Below, one piece after another: positions 1 to 9,811 of a DNA stretch of 64,000 bases (its first letter is position 1; each line of letters opens with the position of its first letter). The position numbers were made by a program, and so were the translations under genes. Source of the stretch: Bog-756 sp963730685 (GTDB lineage: Bacteria; Actinomycetota; Acidimicrobiia; Acidimicrobiales; RAAP-2); contig CAVSSP010000003.1 in assembly GCA_963730685.1 (NCBI GenBank), forward strand, positions 248,001-312,000. The letters run 5' to 3'. The notes beneath the pieces are model-generated. The model was not told where the DNA came from, did no database searches, and saw only the letters and a program-made list of their open reading frames with translations.

Positions 1-2
1 TC

Positions 3-419
3 ATCGCCGGTGACCTCGGTGGCCACCAGGGGCCAGGGGCGACGCACTCGCCCATGGCCATGGTCCACGCCACCATCTCCCCCGGGGCGACGGTCGACGT
101 GCCGTGGCCGGAGGGCTTCAACGCCCTCGTCTACGTCCTGGGCGGCGCCGGCACCGTCGGCCCGGAGCAGCGACCGGTGAGGACCGGTCAGCTGGCGGTC
201 TTCGGGGATGGCACCTCCGTCACCATCGGGGCGGATGCCTCCCAGGAGTCACGGACCCCGGAGCTCGACGTCCTGATCCTCGGGGGTCGGCCCATCGGTG
301 AGCCGGTGTACGCCTACGGGCCGTTCGTGATGAACACCAAGGAGGAGGTGGCCCAGGCCTTCGAGGACTATCAGGCCGGCCGCCTCGGGACGATCCCCGC
401 AGAGCACATCGGGTCGTAG
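3..419 (+). CDS. pirin-family protein, C-terminal part (5' end outside window)
   Basis: The reading frame is open from the first bases, before the first ATG at 54, so the gene begins upstream and 138 residues are visible. The N-terminal visible stretch (GGHQGPGATHSPMAMVHATI) and the following beta-rich segment with a PVYAYGPFVMNT motif match the C-terminal cupin domain of pirins. The motif is followed by the usual tail that ends a pirin (EEVAQAFEDYQAGRLG). Pirins are iron-binding bicupins; some act as quercetinases or redox-sensing co-regulators. The metal-binding N-terminal cupin is not in view, so activity cannot be judged. The gene converges on the LytR-family gene, about 105 bp away. Confidence 0.85.
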   Translation: MAGDLGGHQGPGATHSPMAMVHATISPGATVDVPWPEGFNALVYVLGGAGTVGPEQRPVRTGQLAVFGDGTSVTIGADASQESRTPELDVLILGGRPIGEPVYAYGPFVMNTKEEVAQAFEDYQAGRLGTIPAEHIGS

Positions 420-524
420 GGACCGCCCCGCGGGGTCAGGCGGGGATCACCTCGTCTGACACGCCGTGCACGTCGGCCGGGTCGGAACGCCCGGCCTCGA
501 GCAGGAATGCCGCCGACAGGAGGC

Positions 525-2185
525 TCAGGTGCCCTCGCCACCGGTGGGGCTGCAGGAGCGGGGATCCCACGGCTGGAGGGGGGTCACCGCGGCGGAGGGA
601 GCCTGGAACTCCGCCGATGCGGCCGATGCGGCCGAGGTCGTCGTGGTCGCCGGCGCAGTCGTCGCGGTGACGCCGGCGGTGGCGGGAGCGGGGCTGGACG
701 AGGTTGGCGGGTTGACGGCGAACTGGGTGCCGGTGACCACGGTCACCTGGGCGCCGTCGGTGGTCGGGCCGAGGGCGGTGACCACCGCTCCGGACATCGA
801 GCGGGCCACGGCTTCGGCGGCCGCCTCGGCGGCGGGAGCCTTGGTGGCGTAGTAGACGACGGTCTCCGCCTCGGCACCGACCGGCGTGGAATCCCCCACG
901 CCGGCCATGTGGAACCCGAGCGCCCCGAGCGCGGTGGAGGTGTCGGCGGCCTGATCGGTGGCGCCGCTGCCGTTCAGGACCGAGACGGTCACGTCGGAGG
1001 GGGCCGGGAGTCTCTGGCCCGTCATGGTGTCGGTCGACGGGCTGACTCCGAGGAACTGGTCGATGACCTGCTGATCCTGGACGATCGAGGGAAATTCGAT
1101 GTCTCCGTACGAGCCACCCTCGTACTGGTAGGACCCGAACTGGTCCACCTGGACCGGCAGCGTGAGCTGCGGCGCCGAGTTGACGTTGACGGAGTGGAAG
1201 TTGAGGACCAGATTGACCATGTCCGACGAGGAGAACTGCTTGTCCACCTCGAGCTGGGGAGCCACCCCGCTGACCAGCTCCTCGTCCGTGATCGGATTGG
1301 AGAGTCCCTGCTTGGCCACCGCGGTGGCCAACACCCGGAGGAACTCGTGGTCCCGGCGGATACGAGCCAGGTCGCTCAGGTTCTCCGAGGGCCAGTCCCG
1401 GGGTAGGGGCTCGTGACTCCGGGCCCTTTGTACTGGAGGTGCCGTGCCCGCACCACCTGGAGGGCGGTGACGCCGTTGAGGGCCACGCAGCCGGTGGTGG
1501 TCTGCCTCAGGCCCGAGTATGCGTCGTAGACGGGCTCGGGAAAGTACATCTTCACCCCGCCCAGCGCGTCGACCACATTGGCGAAGGTGTCGAAGTTGAG
1601 CACCACGTAGTGCTGGATCGGGATGCCCAGGTCCTCGTTGATGGCGGCCACCAGCTGGCTCGGGCCCTGGTAGAGGGCGGCATCGATCTTGTTGGCCCCG
1701 GTGGTGCGGGCGTTGGGGATGAACAGGTCCCTCGGGATCGACAGGATGGACACCGAGTGCTTGTTCGGATCGAGGTGGAGGAGCATGACCACGTCGCTGT
1801 TGACCCCGTTCACCCCCTCGCTGCACAGGCCGTAGGCCGCGTTCTGGACGGTGAGGGCGCAGCGGTCGGTGGAGCCGACCATCAAGATGTTTTCGGTGCC
1901 GGCGTCGGCGCCGCTGGTGGGGACGTCGGTCAGCCCCTTGACGTCGATGCGGTGGATCTCGTGATTCAGGTACCAGGCGTAGCCGGCCGCCGCCCCGACG
2001 ACGAGCACGACCACGACGGCCGCCGTCCCGAGGATCCAGACCGCCTTCCGGCGGCGACGCCTCCGTGGCGGGCGGTGGGGCTGGGACCGGACCATCTCGT
2101 CGGCCAGAGCGAGGAGGCCCGACTCGTCGAAGGTCCCGGTGGGAGCCGAATCGGGCTCGGTCCCGGTCGGGACGCGGCGAGCCAT
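525..2185 (-). CDS. LytR-CpsA-Psr (LCP) family cell-wall ligase with LytR_C domain, frameshifted
   Basis: LCP proteins transfer undecaprenyl-linked glycopolymers to peptidoglycan on the outer face of the membrane. From the ATG at 2185 the product has a cytoplasmic tail with a run of six Arg, one membrane anchor (about residues 48-71), then the LCP domain with the SIPRDLFIP motif and Asp/Arg-rich polyprenyl-phosphate site. After a linker comes a LytR_C domain (VTVSVLNGSGATDQAADTS) and a Thr/Ala-rich tail. The frame breaks at the cccgggg run at 1396-1403: YKGPGVTSPYP lies in one frame and RDWPSENLSDLARIRRDHEF in the next. Adding one base joins them exactly as in the family (about 553 residues). 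I read this as one gene with a 1-bp deletion, probably a consensus error. It lies 28 bp downstream of the monooxygenase gene on the same strand. Confidence 0.85.
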
Positions 2186-2213
2186 GGGCCAAGACGGTAG
2201 CAAGCCCGATCCC

Positions 2214-3879
2214 TCATCGGGTGGCAGGGGACCCGCGGCCGAGGCCGGCCCCGGACCGGTCACCGCCGCCGCCGGACCCGTTGGCGGACGGCCCTCCCCG
2301 CCCCGACGGACCAGACCGGACCGCGGTGGAGACGCCCAGCGCATCCCGGTCGAGCCGGAGGGTGTCGTACCAGTACCGGACCGTCCACGACGGCCAATTG
2401 TTGGTCACCCGGCCGGAAGCGGACTTGTACCAGCTCCTGCAGGTGGACACCCACACGGTGGAGGTGGCCAGCGCCTGGGTCCGGAGGTCGTCCCGGCGGT
2501 AGGCGTCCTCGCTGACCTCGACCCGGGGACGAACGACCTGACCGTCGCCACGGTCGTCGAACCCCGCCACCTGCATTGCGATCGCCTGCAAGGCCAGGTT
2601 GAGCTGGCGTTCCACCATGAACAGGATGGAGTTGTGGCCCAGGTTGGTATTGGGGCCGTACAGCAGGTAGCAGTTGGGGAAGCCGGCGACCACCGTGCCC
2701 AGGTAGGCGCGGGCACCGTCCTTCCACTCGGCCGCCAGACTCCGGCCACCGATGCCGCTGATGGGGATGTGGGCGAGGAAGTCGGTGGTCGAAAACCCGG
2801 TCCCGAAGATCAGGACGTCGATGGGGTGCCGCCGACCGTCGGCGGTGACCACGGTCGAGTCCTCGACGTGGTCGATCGGCGCTCCCACCACATGGACGTC
2901 GGGGCGCAGGAGCGTCGGATACCAGTCGTTCGAGATCAGGATCCGTTTGCAGCCGACGGGATAGTCGGGGACGACCAACGACTCGGGCAGGCGCTCGGAG
3001 ACCACGCCCTTTTGGATCTCCTTCCGGAACAGGCCGCCCAACTGGCGGCCGAACCAGCTGTCCCTTCGGAACGCCGGCCAGCGGAGCTCCAGCGTCCAGT
3101 AGATCCACCACCGGTAGGCCCGTTCCACGAGGCCCGACCGTTCGAGGATCCGGCGGGTGCGGTCGGGATAGGCGCGGTCCTTCTTCGGCCCGACGTAGTT
3201 GGGGCTGCGCTGGAAGATCGTCACCTCGTCGGCGTGGTCGGCCACCGGTGGGACGAACTGGATGGCGCTGGCGCCGCTCCCGATCACGCCGACCCTCCTG
3301 CCGGCCAGGTCGATGTCATGGTCCCACTGGGCCGAGTGCCACATCGGCCCGGTGAAGCGAGCGGAGTCCCTCGAGCTCGGGGACGTGGGGCCGGTTGAGC
3401 TGGCCGCAGGCGAAGACGACCGTGTCCGCCCGGATTGACTCGGTCCCTTCCGGCGATGAGAGCACCAGGTGCCAGTCGCCCTGGTCCTCGTCGAATTCGG
3501 CCCGCTCCACGGTGGTCCTGGTGCGCAGGTGGTCGGCCAGACCGAAGTGCTCGACGCACGATTCGGCGTAGGAGAGGATCTCCGGCTGGTCGGCGAACCG
3601 GCGGCTCCAGTCGGACTTGGGGAAGAACGAGAACGAGTACAGGTGCGACGGAACGTCACAGGCGCTGCCCGGATAGGTATTGTCCCGCCAGGTGCCCCCC
3701 ACACCCTCGGACTGCTCGATGACCGAGAACGTGGTGATCCCCGATCGCACCAGCTGCATGGCGGTGGCCAGTCCGGACAGGCCACCCCCGACGATCACGA
3801 CCGAGGGAGTCCGCCGGCCCTGCGAACGGGCGTCCTGCACCGCCCGTTCCAGTCGCCTCTTCCCGATGTCGAGCGCCAT
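2214..3879 (-). CDS. flavin-dependent monooxygenase, Baeyer-Villiger type, frameshifted
   Basis: FAD/NADPH enzyme likely to oxygenate a ketone or other lipophilic substrate. From ATG 3879 (AGGGGG Shine-Dalgarno, 6 nt spacing) the product has an FAD Rossmann motif GGGLSG at residues 31-36, then GVGGTWRDNTYPGSACD, typical of this family. Next comes the Baeyer-Villiger fingerprint FxGxxxHxxxWD (FTGPMWHSAQWD), a second Rossmann motif (GVIGSGASA) and ATGF-like IFGTGFSTTDF. The frame breaks just before the fingerprint, near 3364-3372: PHVPELE is in one frame and DSARFTGPMWHSAQW in the next. Removing one base restores about 554 residues. The substrate is unknown. The APC permease gene lies just upstream on the same strand. 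Confidence 0.85.
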
Positions 3880-3941
3880 GTCCGTCCCCCTGGTCGCCGA
3901 GCCTCGGCGGTCCGACCTGTGGTGCCCGATGGTAGGCCGTT

Positions 3942-5492
3942 TCAGTCCGGCGGGACTATGCCCTGGCCATACTCCTGCTCCACTTCCTCCAGCTGGGCCT
4001 CGGTGCCCTGGACCCTGGGACCGGTGAACCAGTTGTGGGCCGACACCCTCCACCACAGGTAGACCGCCACCATGACGGCCACGAACAACGGTCCGGCCCA
4101 GTTGAAGTCGGCGGCGGTGTTCCACGGCCAGAAGGCGGGGGCGAAGAACAACAAGGTGATGACGACGACCCAGATCACCGCGATCCAACCGATGGGCTTG
4201 CTCCACCGGCCCAGGCTCCACGGTCCGGGCCGGAACGAGTCCCCGGCACGGAGGCGCAAGAAGATGGGGATGCCGTAGGCCACGTACAGGCCGACAGTGC
4301 CGATGGAGACGATGGCGAAGAAGGCCACCGAGTACCCGCCTCGCTGGTAGAGGGACGGGAGGCCGAGGACGAAGGCCACCACGACCGCCAGCCACACCGC
4401 GTTCACCGGGGTCCGGGTCGTGGGGTGGAGGCGGTGCCAGAGGCGGTGGCCGGGAACGGCCCCATCGCGGGAGAACGCGTAGATCATGCGGGAGTTGGCG
4501 GTCACCGAGGCCAGGCCGCAGAAGAACATGGCCACCGTGGCGATGATGACCAGGAGTTTGCCGACCTGTCCGCTGATGGCGTCGACGAACAGCTGACCGC
4601 CGGCGATCGAGCCGTTGAGGGCCAGTGCCGAATAGTCCTTCTCCCCTCCCTGGATGGCCAGGGTCATGGACAAGTTGAGGACGAAGGCGGCGATGATCGA
4701 GACATAGATGGCCCGGACGATCGACTTGGGGGCGTCGATGGCGGCCCGATGGGTCTCCTCGGTCATGTGGGCCGAGGCGTCGTAGCCGGTCAAGGTGTAC
4801 TGGGCCAACAAGAGCCCGATGGCGAAGGCGTAGACGCCGGCGAACGGGCCGGTCCAACCGGTCAGGTTCTCCTTGTGGAAGAGGAAGCTGACGCTCTGGT
4901 GGTGGGTCGGGACGAAGAACAGGGCCCCGACGATGACCAACGTGCCGAGCAGGTGCCACCACACGCTGACATTGGCGAGCAGGCTGACCAGCCTGACCCG
5001 GAAGGTGTTGAGCAGTCCGTGCAGTAGCAGGATCACTGCGTAGATGACGAGGATCCAGTGCACGGTAGAGCGGAAACTGGAGGCGTAGAGCGAGATGACG
5101 AAGGCGACATAGACCGCCATGCCGTAGTCGATCGACGCGGTGATGGCCACCTGGCCCACCAGATTGAACCAGCCGCACGTCCACGACCAGGCGGCCTTGT
5201 TCTTCGTGGCCAGCTGGGCCGACCAGTAGTAGAGGCCACCGGCGGTGGGGTAGGCCGAGCAGATCTCGGCCATGCCCATCCCCACGCACAGCACGAACGC
5301 CCCGACGATGAACCACCCGGTGGTGATGACCAGGGGTCCGCCGGCGTCCATCCCGAGGTAGTAGGTGGTGATGCCCCCGGTGAGGATGGAGATGATCGAG
5401 AAGGAGACGGCGAAGTTGGAGAACGACCCCATTCCCCGCTTCAGCTCCTGCGCGTAGCCCAGTTCGTGGAGGCGGGCCGTGTCGCCGTCCAT
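3942..5492 (-). CDS. APC-superfamily amino acid/amine permease
   Basis: A 516-residue polytopic membrane protein with about 12 hydrophobic segments. The N-terminus (LHELGYAQELKRGMGSFSNF) and the first helix (FSIISILTGGITTYYLGM) are typical of the bacterial amino-acid/GABA/choline branch of the APC superfamily, which imports amino acids or amines by proton symport or exchange. The start at 5492 is chosen because the conserved MDGDTARLHELGY begins there; the frame is open upstream to 5621, but that stretch looks like non-coding leader. It lies 62 bp upstream of the monooxygenase on the same strand, so co-transcription is possible. The substrate cannot be read from the sequence. Confidence 0.88.
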   Translation of the reverse strand: MDGDTARLHELGYAQELKRGMGSFSNFAVSFSIISILTGGITTYYLGMDAGGPLVITTGWFIVGAFVLCVGMGMAEICSAYPTAGGLYYWSAQLATKNKAAWSWTCGWFNLVGQVAITASIDYGMAVYVAFVISLYASSFRSTVHWILVIYAVILLLHGLLNTFRVRLVSLLANVSVWWHLLGTLVIVGALFFVPTHHQSVSFLFHKENLTGWTGPFAGVYAFAIGLLLAQYTLTGYDASAHMTEETHRAAIDAPKSIVRAIYVSIIAAFVLNLSMTLAIQGGEKDYSALALNGSIAGGQLFVDAISGQVGKLLVIIATVAMFFCGLASVTANSRMIYAFSRDGAVPGHRLWHRLHPTTRTPVNAVWLAVVVAFVLGLPSLYQRGGYSVAFFAIVSIGTVGLYVAYGIPIFLRLRAGDSFRPGPWSLGRWSKPIGWIAVIWVVVITLLFFAPAFWPWNTAADFNWAGPLFVAVMVAVYLWWRVSAHNWFTGPRVQGTEAQLEEVEQEYGQGIVPPD

Positions 5493-5748
5493 GACACCGG
5501 TGCCCCCACCCGTGAACGTCGCGGGGCGGCGGGAGTGACCGGCGAGGTCTGGCTCACCGTGGGTTGACCGAGGCCCTGGTCGTGGTCCACGCGCACTCCT
5601 CCCACCCGGCTCGAGGAGCAAGCCGCTGATTTGCCTTGCTGGTATCTTGCCTGCTCTTCCCCGGGTGTCAAGGGGCTTTGGACAGTTGCCGCCGGGCGGG
5701 GTGGCGCGCCGCCTTGCGGGCGGCTACGGCAGTCTGCAGACTCGTGCC

Positions 5749-6546
5749 GTGAACGAACCCCCGTCGGTGCCCGGGTCGGGACGACCGGACCCGGCGACGC
5801 CCGCAGCCGTGTCTCGACTGGCCCGGGCCAGGGCCAGGGCCCGGGCCGGTTTCAACAGGTCGTTGCGTGCGCTCCTCCGCCCCGAGGGGCTGCCACCCGA
5901 GGCAGCCGCAGAACTCGAGGCGGCGTTCGGGTCCCTCGGCCGTGAGGCTGTCTCGGGGGGTCCCGGACGGATCCGTCGGGTCCGTGGCCAGATCCGAGCG
6001 GCACCCCCGCAACTGCTCGACTGGATGTCCGGGCAGGTACTCGACCATCCCGCCGTCCTCTACGACCAGCGCGGCGTGGAACTCCTGGCCGCCCGGCAGA
6101 GCCGGTCGATCAGCACCGCCATGGGGGCGCTGCAACTGGCCCTGGTGGGAGCCGCCGCCGCCTCCACGCTGGAGGGCGGCCCGGTGTTGGCGGTGGCCAT
6201 CGACGGGGCGGTGGGCCAGGTGGCCTCAGTGGTCCACGGTTGCTGCGACTGGTACAACACCGGCTCCTACCTGGTCCGCCGGCTCAACGAACTGGACATC
6301 AGGGTGGATCGGGCCGAGGTCCGCCGCATCACCAACGCCGCGTTGGTGTCGAAGGGCATGTCCATCGACCGGCGGGCGCTGGCCCGGGCCTCGGAGCTGC
6401 GTCTGATCAGGAGCTGGGTCGGTCGCGGGCTGATCGACGCGCTGCCGCTGGGCTCATCGCTCGGGCGTGCCTCGCTCAAGGCCGCCGTACGCATCGACGG
6501 ATCGGACCTCGAAGATGTGGTGGGGGCGCTCCGCGCCGGCGGCTGA
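5749..6546 (+). CDS. hypothetical protein, Ala/Arg-rich
   Basis: I do not recognise this protein. From the GTG at 5749 it has 265 residues; the frame is open upstream to a TTG at 5647, so the start is uncertain, and neither start has a good Shine-Dalgarno. The N-terminal third is Arg/Ala-rich and may be helical (SRLARARARARAGFNRSLRA). The middle holds a mildly hydrophobic stretch (ALQLALVGAAAASTLEGG), followed by GAVGQVASVVHGCCDWYNTG and a basic C-terminal domain. Codon use is typical of the neighbours (GC-rich third positions), which supports coding. It converges on the ABC transporter ATPase gene at 6606. Confidence 0.6.
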   Translation: MNEPPSVPGSGRPDPATPAAVSRLARARARARAGFNRSLRALLRPEGLPPEAAAELEAAFGSLGREAVSGGPGRIRRVRGQIRAAPPQLLDWMSGQVLDHPAVLYDQRGVELLAARQSRSISTAMGALQLALVGAAAASTLEGGPVLAVAIDGAVGQVASVVHGCCDWYNTGSYLVRRLNELDIRVDRAEVRRITNAALVSKGMSIDRRALARASELRLIRSWVGRGLIDALPLGSSLGRASLKAAVRIDGSDLEDVVGALRAGG

Positions 6547-6605
6547 CCGACCGGCGGTGCCAGGGTCGACCTGCGGGCGGGGACGGCGCAGCACCCGGGT
6601 GAGAC

Positions 6606-7370
6606 TCAGAGCACCTTGGACAGGAATGTCCGGGTGCGCTCGTGCTGGGGGTCGGTCAGCACCACGCGCGGGTCGCCGCTCTCGACGACGACCCCACCGT
6701 CCATGAACACGAGGGCGTCACCCACCTCCCGGGCAAAGCCCATCTCGTGGGTGACGACGATCATGGTCATCCCGTCCTCGGCCAGTCCGCGCATGACATC
6801 GAGGACGTCGCCCACCAACTCCGGGTCGAGCGCCGAGGTCGGCTCGTCGAAGAGCATCAGCTTGGGCTCCATGGCCAGTGCCCGGGCGATGGCCACCCGC
6901 TGCTGCTGCCCACCCGACAGCTGGTTCGGGTAGCTCGCCACCTTGTCGGCCAGCCCCACCCGGTCGAGCAGCGTTCGAGCCCGGTCCCGTGCCGTGGAGG
7001 TGGAGGCACGCTTCACCCGTACCGGACCGCAGGTGACATTGTCCAGCACGCTCATGTGGGGGAACAGGTTGAACCGCTGGAAGACCATGCCGATCTCCGC
7101 CCGCTTGCGGCACACCTCGCGGTCGCGAAGCTCGTAGAGCCTGTCCCCGCCTCGACGGTACCCGACCAGGTCCCCGTCGACGGACAGCTCGCCACCGTCG
7201 ATCTTCTCCAGATGGTTGATGCAGCGGAGGAACGTGCTCTTGCCCGAGCCCGAGGGCCCGATCAGGCACAGGACCTCACCCTGCTCGACGGTCAGGTCGA
7301 TGCCTTTCAACACCTCGAACCGTCCGAACGACTTGTGGACGTCCACTGCCCGGACCATCGGCTCGGTCAT
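6606..7370 (-). CDS. polar amino-acid ABC transporter, ATP-binding subunit (GlnQ type)
   Basis: A 254-residue ATPase that energises the importer encoded with it. All ABC motifs are intact: Walker A GPSGSGKST, Q-loop VFQRFNLFPH, signature LSGGQQQR, Walker B LMLFDEPTSALDPE and the switch His in VVTHEMGFA. The MVFQRFNLFPHMSVLDNVT stretch is typical of the PAAT (polar amino-acid) subfamily. The ATG overlaps the stop of the permease gene by 4 bp (ATGA), indicating translational coupling. It is the last of three genes in the order binding protein, permease, ATPase. Confidence 0.95.
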   Translation of the reverse strand: MTEPMVRAVDVHKSFGRFEVLKGIDLTVEQGEVLCLIGPSGSGKSTFLRCINHLEKIDGGELSVDGDLVGYRRGGDRLYELRDREVCRKRAEIGMVFQRFNLFPHMSVLDNVTCGPVRVKRASTSTARDRARTLLDRVGLADKVASYPNQLSGGQQQRVAIARALAMEPKLMLFDEPTSALDPELVGDVLDVMRGLAEDGMTMIVVTHEMGFAREVGDALVFMDGGVVVESGDPRVVLTDPQHERTRTFLSKVL

Positions 7371-8476
7371 ATCGCGCCCTCGTGGTGGACCGGGGAGAAC
7401 GGCGGGGGGCCGAGCGGTGGTCTGGGCCCCGTACGCAGGTGGAAGAAGTCCTGACGCAACCGTTGGAGCGGCGTCGGGGGCAGCTGCCGGCTCGATCCCC
7501 GGGCGTAGTGCCGCTCGACGTAGTACTGCCCGATGGTCATGATCGAGGTGAAGAACAGGTACCAGAGGCTGGCCACGAGAAGGAGCGGGACGATCTCGTA
7601 GTTGGTGTTGGAGATGTTCTGGGTGGCGGTGAACAGGTCGGCCAGGGCGATGGTGATGACCAGCGACGTGGTCTTGAGCATGGAGATGGTCTCGTTGCCG
7701 GTGGGCGGGATGATGATGCGCATGGCCTGGGGCAGCACGATCCGCCGCATCGTCTGGACCTTGCTCATGCCGAGGGACTGGGCCGCCTCGGTCTGGCCCT
7801 CGTCGACCGAGATGATGCCGGCTCGGACGATCTCGGCCATGTAGGCGCCCTCGTTGAGGCTCAGTCCGAGGGCGGCGGCCACGAACGAGGTGACGAGCGC
7901 GTTGGCGTTGATCGTGTAGAAGGCCGGGCCGAAGGGGATGCCGAAGGTCAGCGTCGGGTAGAGGTAGGTGATTCCCTCGTACCAGAAGAAGAGCTGGACG
8001 AGCACCGGGGTGCCACGGAAGAACCAGATGTAGATCCACGCCGACCCCGACAGGAGCCGATTGGGCGACAGCCGCATGACGGCGAGCACCACACCGAGCA
8101 CGATGCCCGCCGCCATGGCGATCACGGTGAGCTCGAGGGTGACCACGATGCCTTTCAGCACCGGGGTGACGAACAGGTACTTGCCCACCACGGCCCACTG
8201 GAACCGGCCCTCCCGCACTCCTCCGCGGGTCACATGGGAGAAGAGGAGGGTGTTGACCAGCATGGCCACCAGGACCAGGATCACTGCGCTGGCCACCCAG
8301 CGGCCGGGGTGGCGCACGGGAACCGTCTTGAGGGGTCCGGGGGGCGCGGAGGGTCCGGGGGGCGCGGAGGGCCCGGGGGGCCCGGGGGTTGGCGGTGCCT
8401 GCGCGCTCGGCGGTTCCGGTGGTCCGGCGCTGGCCGGTGGCCCCGGCTGGCCGGTGGGCCCCTGGTGGTCAGTCAC
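7367..8476 (-). CDS. polar amino-acid ABC transporter, permease subunit (HisM/GlnP type)
   Basis: A 369-residue permease. Residues 1-50 are a Pro/Gly/Ser-rich cytoplasmic tail encoded by near-repeats of ggggggcgcggagggtcc. Hydrophobic helices follow, with the HisM/GlnP-family core: VTLELTVIAMAAGIVLG, WFFRGTPVLVQLFFWY and the EAA loop AAQSLGMSKVQTMRRIVLPQ, which contacts the ATPase. Next come GNETISMLKTTSLV and ALADLF. The Pro-rich extension is unusual for the family and may be a linker with no defined fold. The gene is about 40 bp downstream of the binding-protein gene and overlaps the ATPase gene by 4 bp. Confidence 0.93.
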   Translation of the reverse strand: MTDHQGPTGQPGPPASAGPPEPPSAQAPPTPGPPGPSAPPGPSAPPGPLKTVPVRHPGRWVASAVILVLVAMLVNTLLFSHVTRGGVREGRFQWAVVGKYLFVTPVLKGIVVTLELTVIAMAAGIVLGVVLAVMRLSPNRLLSGSAWIYIWFFRGTPVLVQLFFWYEGITYLYPTLTFGIPFGPAFYTINANALVTSFVAAALGLSLNEGAYMAEIVRAGIISVDEGQTEAAQSLGMSKVQTMRRIVLPQAMRIIIPPTGNETISMLKTTSLVITIALADLFTATQNISNTNYEIVPLLLVASLWYLFFTSIMTIGQYYVERHYARGSSRQLPPTPLQRLRQDFFHLRTGPRPPLGPPPFSPVHHEGAI

Positions 8477-8515
8477 GAGTGGCCCCTGAGCAGATGGCCG
8501 TCGGACCGGCGGGGC

Positions 8516-9469
8516 TCAGCTGGTGGCGCCGTTGATCACCGAGCTCGTGACGGCACCTGACTGCACACCCCACTTCGTGAGGATCTGGGTGTAGATCCCG
8601 TTGCCGATCAGGTAGTTGACCGCCGCCTGGACAGGTGCGGCCATCCCGTTTCCCTTGGGGAGGGCGAGGCCGTAGGGGGCGACCTCGAAGGCGGTCCCAC
8701 TGTTCTGGAAGACGCCGTTGGAGGTGGCCACGATGTAGCCGGCCACCTGGGAGTCGGCGAAGCCGACCTCGGCCCGACCACTGGAGACGGCCAGGTTGGC
8801 CTGGCTCTGGTTCCCGAAGGAGAGCACGGTGACGGACTTTCCGGTCTTGGCACAGGCCTTGGCCTCGGTCTGTGCGTCGGTCTGCTCGGTGGTCCCGCTC
8901 TCGACGGCGACCGAGTGGCCGCACAGCGAGGTGAGCCCGCTGAAGGCGAGCGGGCTGCCGGTCTTCACGTAGAAGCCCTCGCCGGCGGTGAAGTAGTCGA
9001 CGAAGTCGACCACTTTCTGGCGGGCGATGGTATCGGTGAACGAGGAGGCGCCCATCCCGTACTTGCCGCTCTGGATCCCGGGGATGATGGTGTCGAACGT
9101 GGCGTTGACCAGCGTGGTCTTCAGCCCGAGCACCTGGCCGATGGCGGTGGCCAGGTCGGCGTCCATGCCGACGATGGTCGAGCCGTTGGAGCCGATGAAC
9201 TCATCGGGCGCATAGGTGGCGTCGAGGGCCACCGAGATGCTGCCCTTGGACTTGATGGCGGCCGGCACCGTGGCGGCGATGGCGGCGTGGGTGGACTGGG
9301 TCGGAATGGTGGCGGTGGGCAGCGCCACGGTGGTGGCCGTGGTCGAAGGGGCGCCGGTGGTGGTGGTCGAGCTGCTCGAATTGCTGGAGCAGGCGGCGGC
9401 AAGGACGGCAACGACCCCCACGGTGGCGACCGCTACGACCCTCCGGAATCCTTTTTGCAAGGTGAACAA
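8516..9469 (-). CDS. polar amino-acid ABC transporter, substrate-binding lipoprotein (SBP_bac_3)
   Basis: Extracellular lipoprotein (317 residues) that captures the ligand. The start is a TTG at 9469, chosen because GGAGG lies 7 nt upstream and it opens a normal lipoprotein signal peptide ending in the lipobox LAAAC (Cys about residue 27). A Ser/Thr linker follows, then the bilobed family-3 fold: VALDATYAPDEFIGSNG, GMDADLATAIGQVLG, GASSFTDTIARQKVVDFVDY and RAEVGFADSQVAGY. These match His/Gln/Lys-Arg-Orn and glutamate/aspartate binders, but the residues seen do not fix the ligand. First gene of the importer operon. Confidence 0.93.
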   Translation of the reverse strand: MFTLQKGFRRVVAVATVGVVAVLAAACSSNSSSSTTTTGAPSTTATTVALPTATIPTQSTHAAIAATVPAAIKSKGSISVALDATYAPDEFIGSNGSTIVGMDADLATAIGQVLGLKTTLVNATFDTIIPGIQSGKYGMGASSFTDTIARQKVVDFVDYFTAGEGFYVKTGSPLAFSGLTSLCGHSVAVESGTTEQTDAQTEAKACAKTGKSVTVLSFGNQSQANLAVSSGRAEVGFADSQVAGYIVATSNGVFQNSGTAFEVAPYGLALPKGNGMAAPVQAAVNYLIGNGIYTQILTKWGVQSGAVTSSVINGATS

Positions 9470-9639
9470 GTCCCTACCTCCGGTTTCGGTCGTTCGGGCG
9501 ATCGAACAGTGTGCCACGCGGCCCTCGGCCCGTGTCGAATCGGCGATGAGCGTCGCCGGAACCCGGGAGGCGGTGCGCTTTCCTTCCCGATCGGTACTCG
9601 GAGTTCGGTTCGTCCTACTGGGATGGCGGCACGGCCGGG

Positions 9640-9756
9640 GTCGACCGCATCGAGGGTCGACCGCATCGGGCGTCGACCGGGCCAAAGGGTCGACCGGGCC
9701 AAGGGGTCGACCGGGCCAAGGGGTCGACCGGGCCAAAGGGTCGACCGGGCCGGGGC
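9640..9756. repeat. GC-rich tandem repeat, 16-17 bp unit centred on GTCGAC
   Basis: Two copies of a 16-bp unit beginning gtcgaccgcatcg (9640, 9656) are followed by five copies of a 17-bp unit gtcgaccgggccaaagg (starts 9672, 9689, 9706, 9723, 9740; the last is degenerate). Each copy carries the palindrome GTCGAC. The array fills much of the 342-bp gap between the importer operon (its upstream side) and the dioxygenase gene. The 17-bp period is not a multiple of three, and no convincing gene crosses it. Confidence 0.85.
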
Positions 9757-9811
9757 AGACGCGATCGGAGGCCCACGCCGCCGGTGGCCGACGCCGAACA
9801 CGGGCCCAGGC

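Noticed and set aside
1396..1403. Programmed ribosomal frameshift in the LCP gene
   Set aside because: There is no slippery heptamer with a following pseudoknot, LCP proteins are not known to need frameshifting, and many other genes here have similar single-base breaks.
466..1406. Plus-strand open frames overlapping the LCP gene
   Set aside because: They are antisense to the conserved LytR_C and LCP regions and have Gly/Arg/Val-rich shadow composition without motifs.
2214..5316. Monooxygenase as two separate genes or as fused to the permease
   Set aside because: The open frame past 3879 toward 5316 is antisense-like shadow of the permease in another frame. The two monooxygenase halves meet exactly inside one family alignment, so one broken gene is simpler.
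9640..9756. CRISPR array
   Set aside because: The repeats are directly adjacent with no spacers, the unit is only 16-17 bp, and no cas gene is present.
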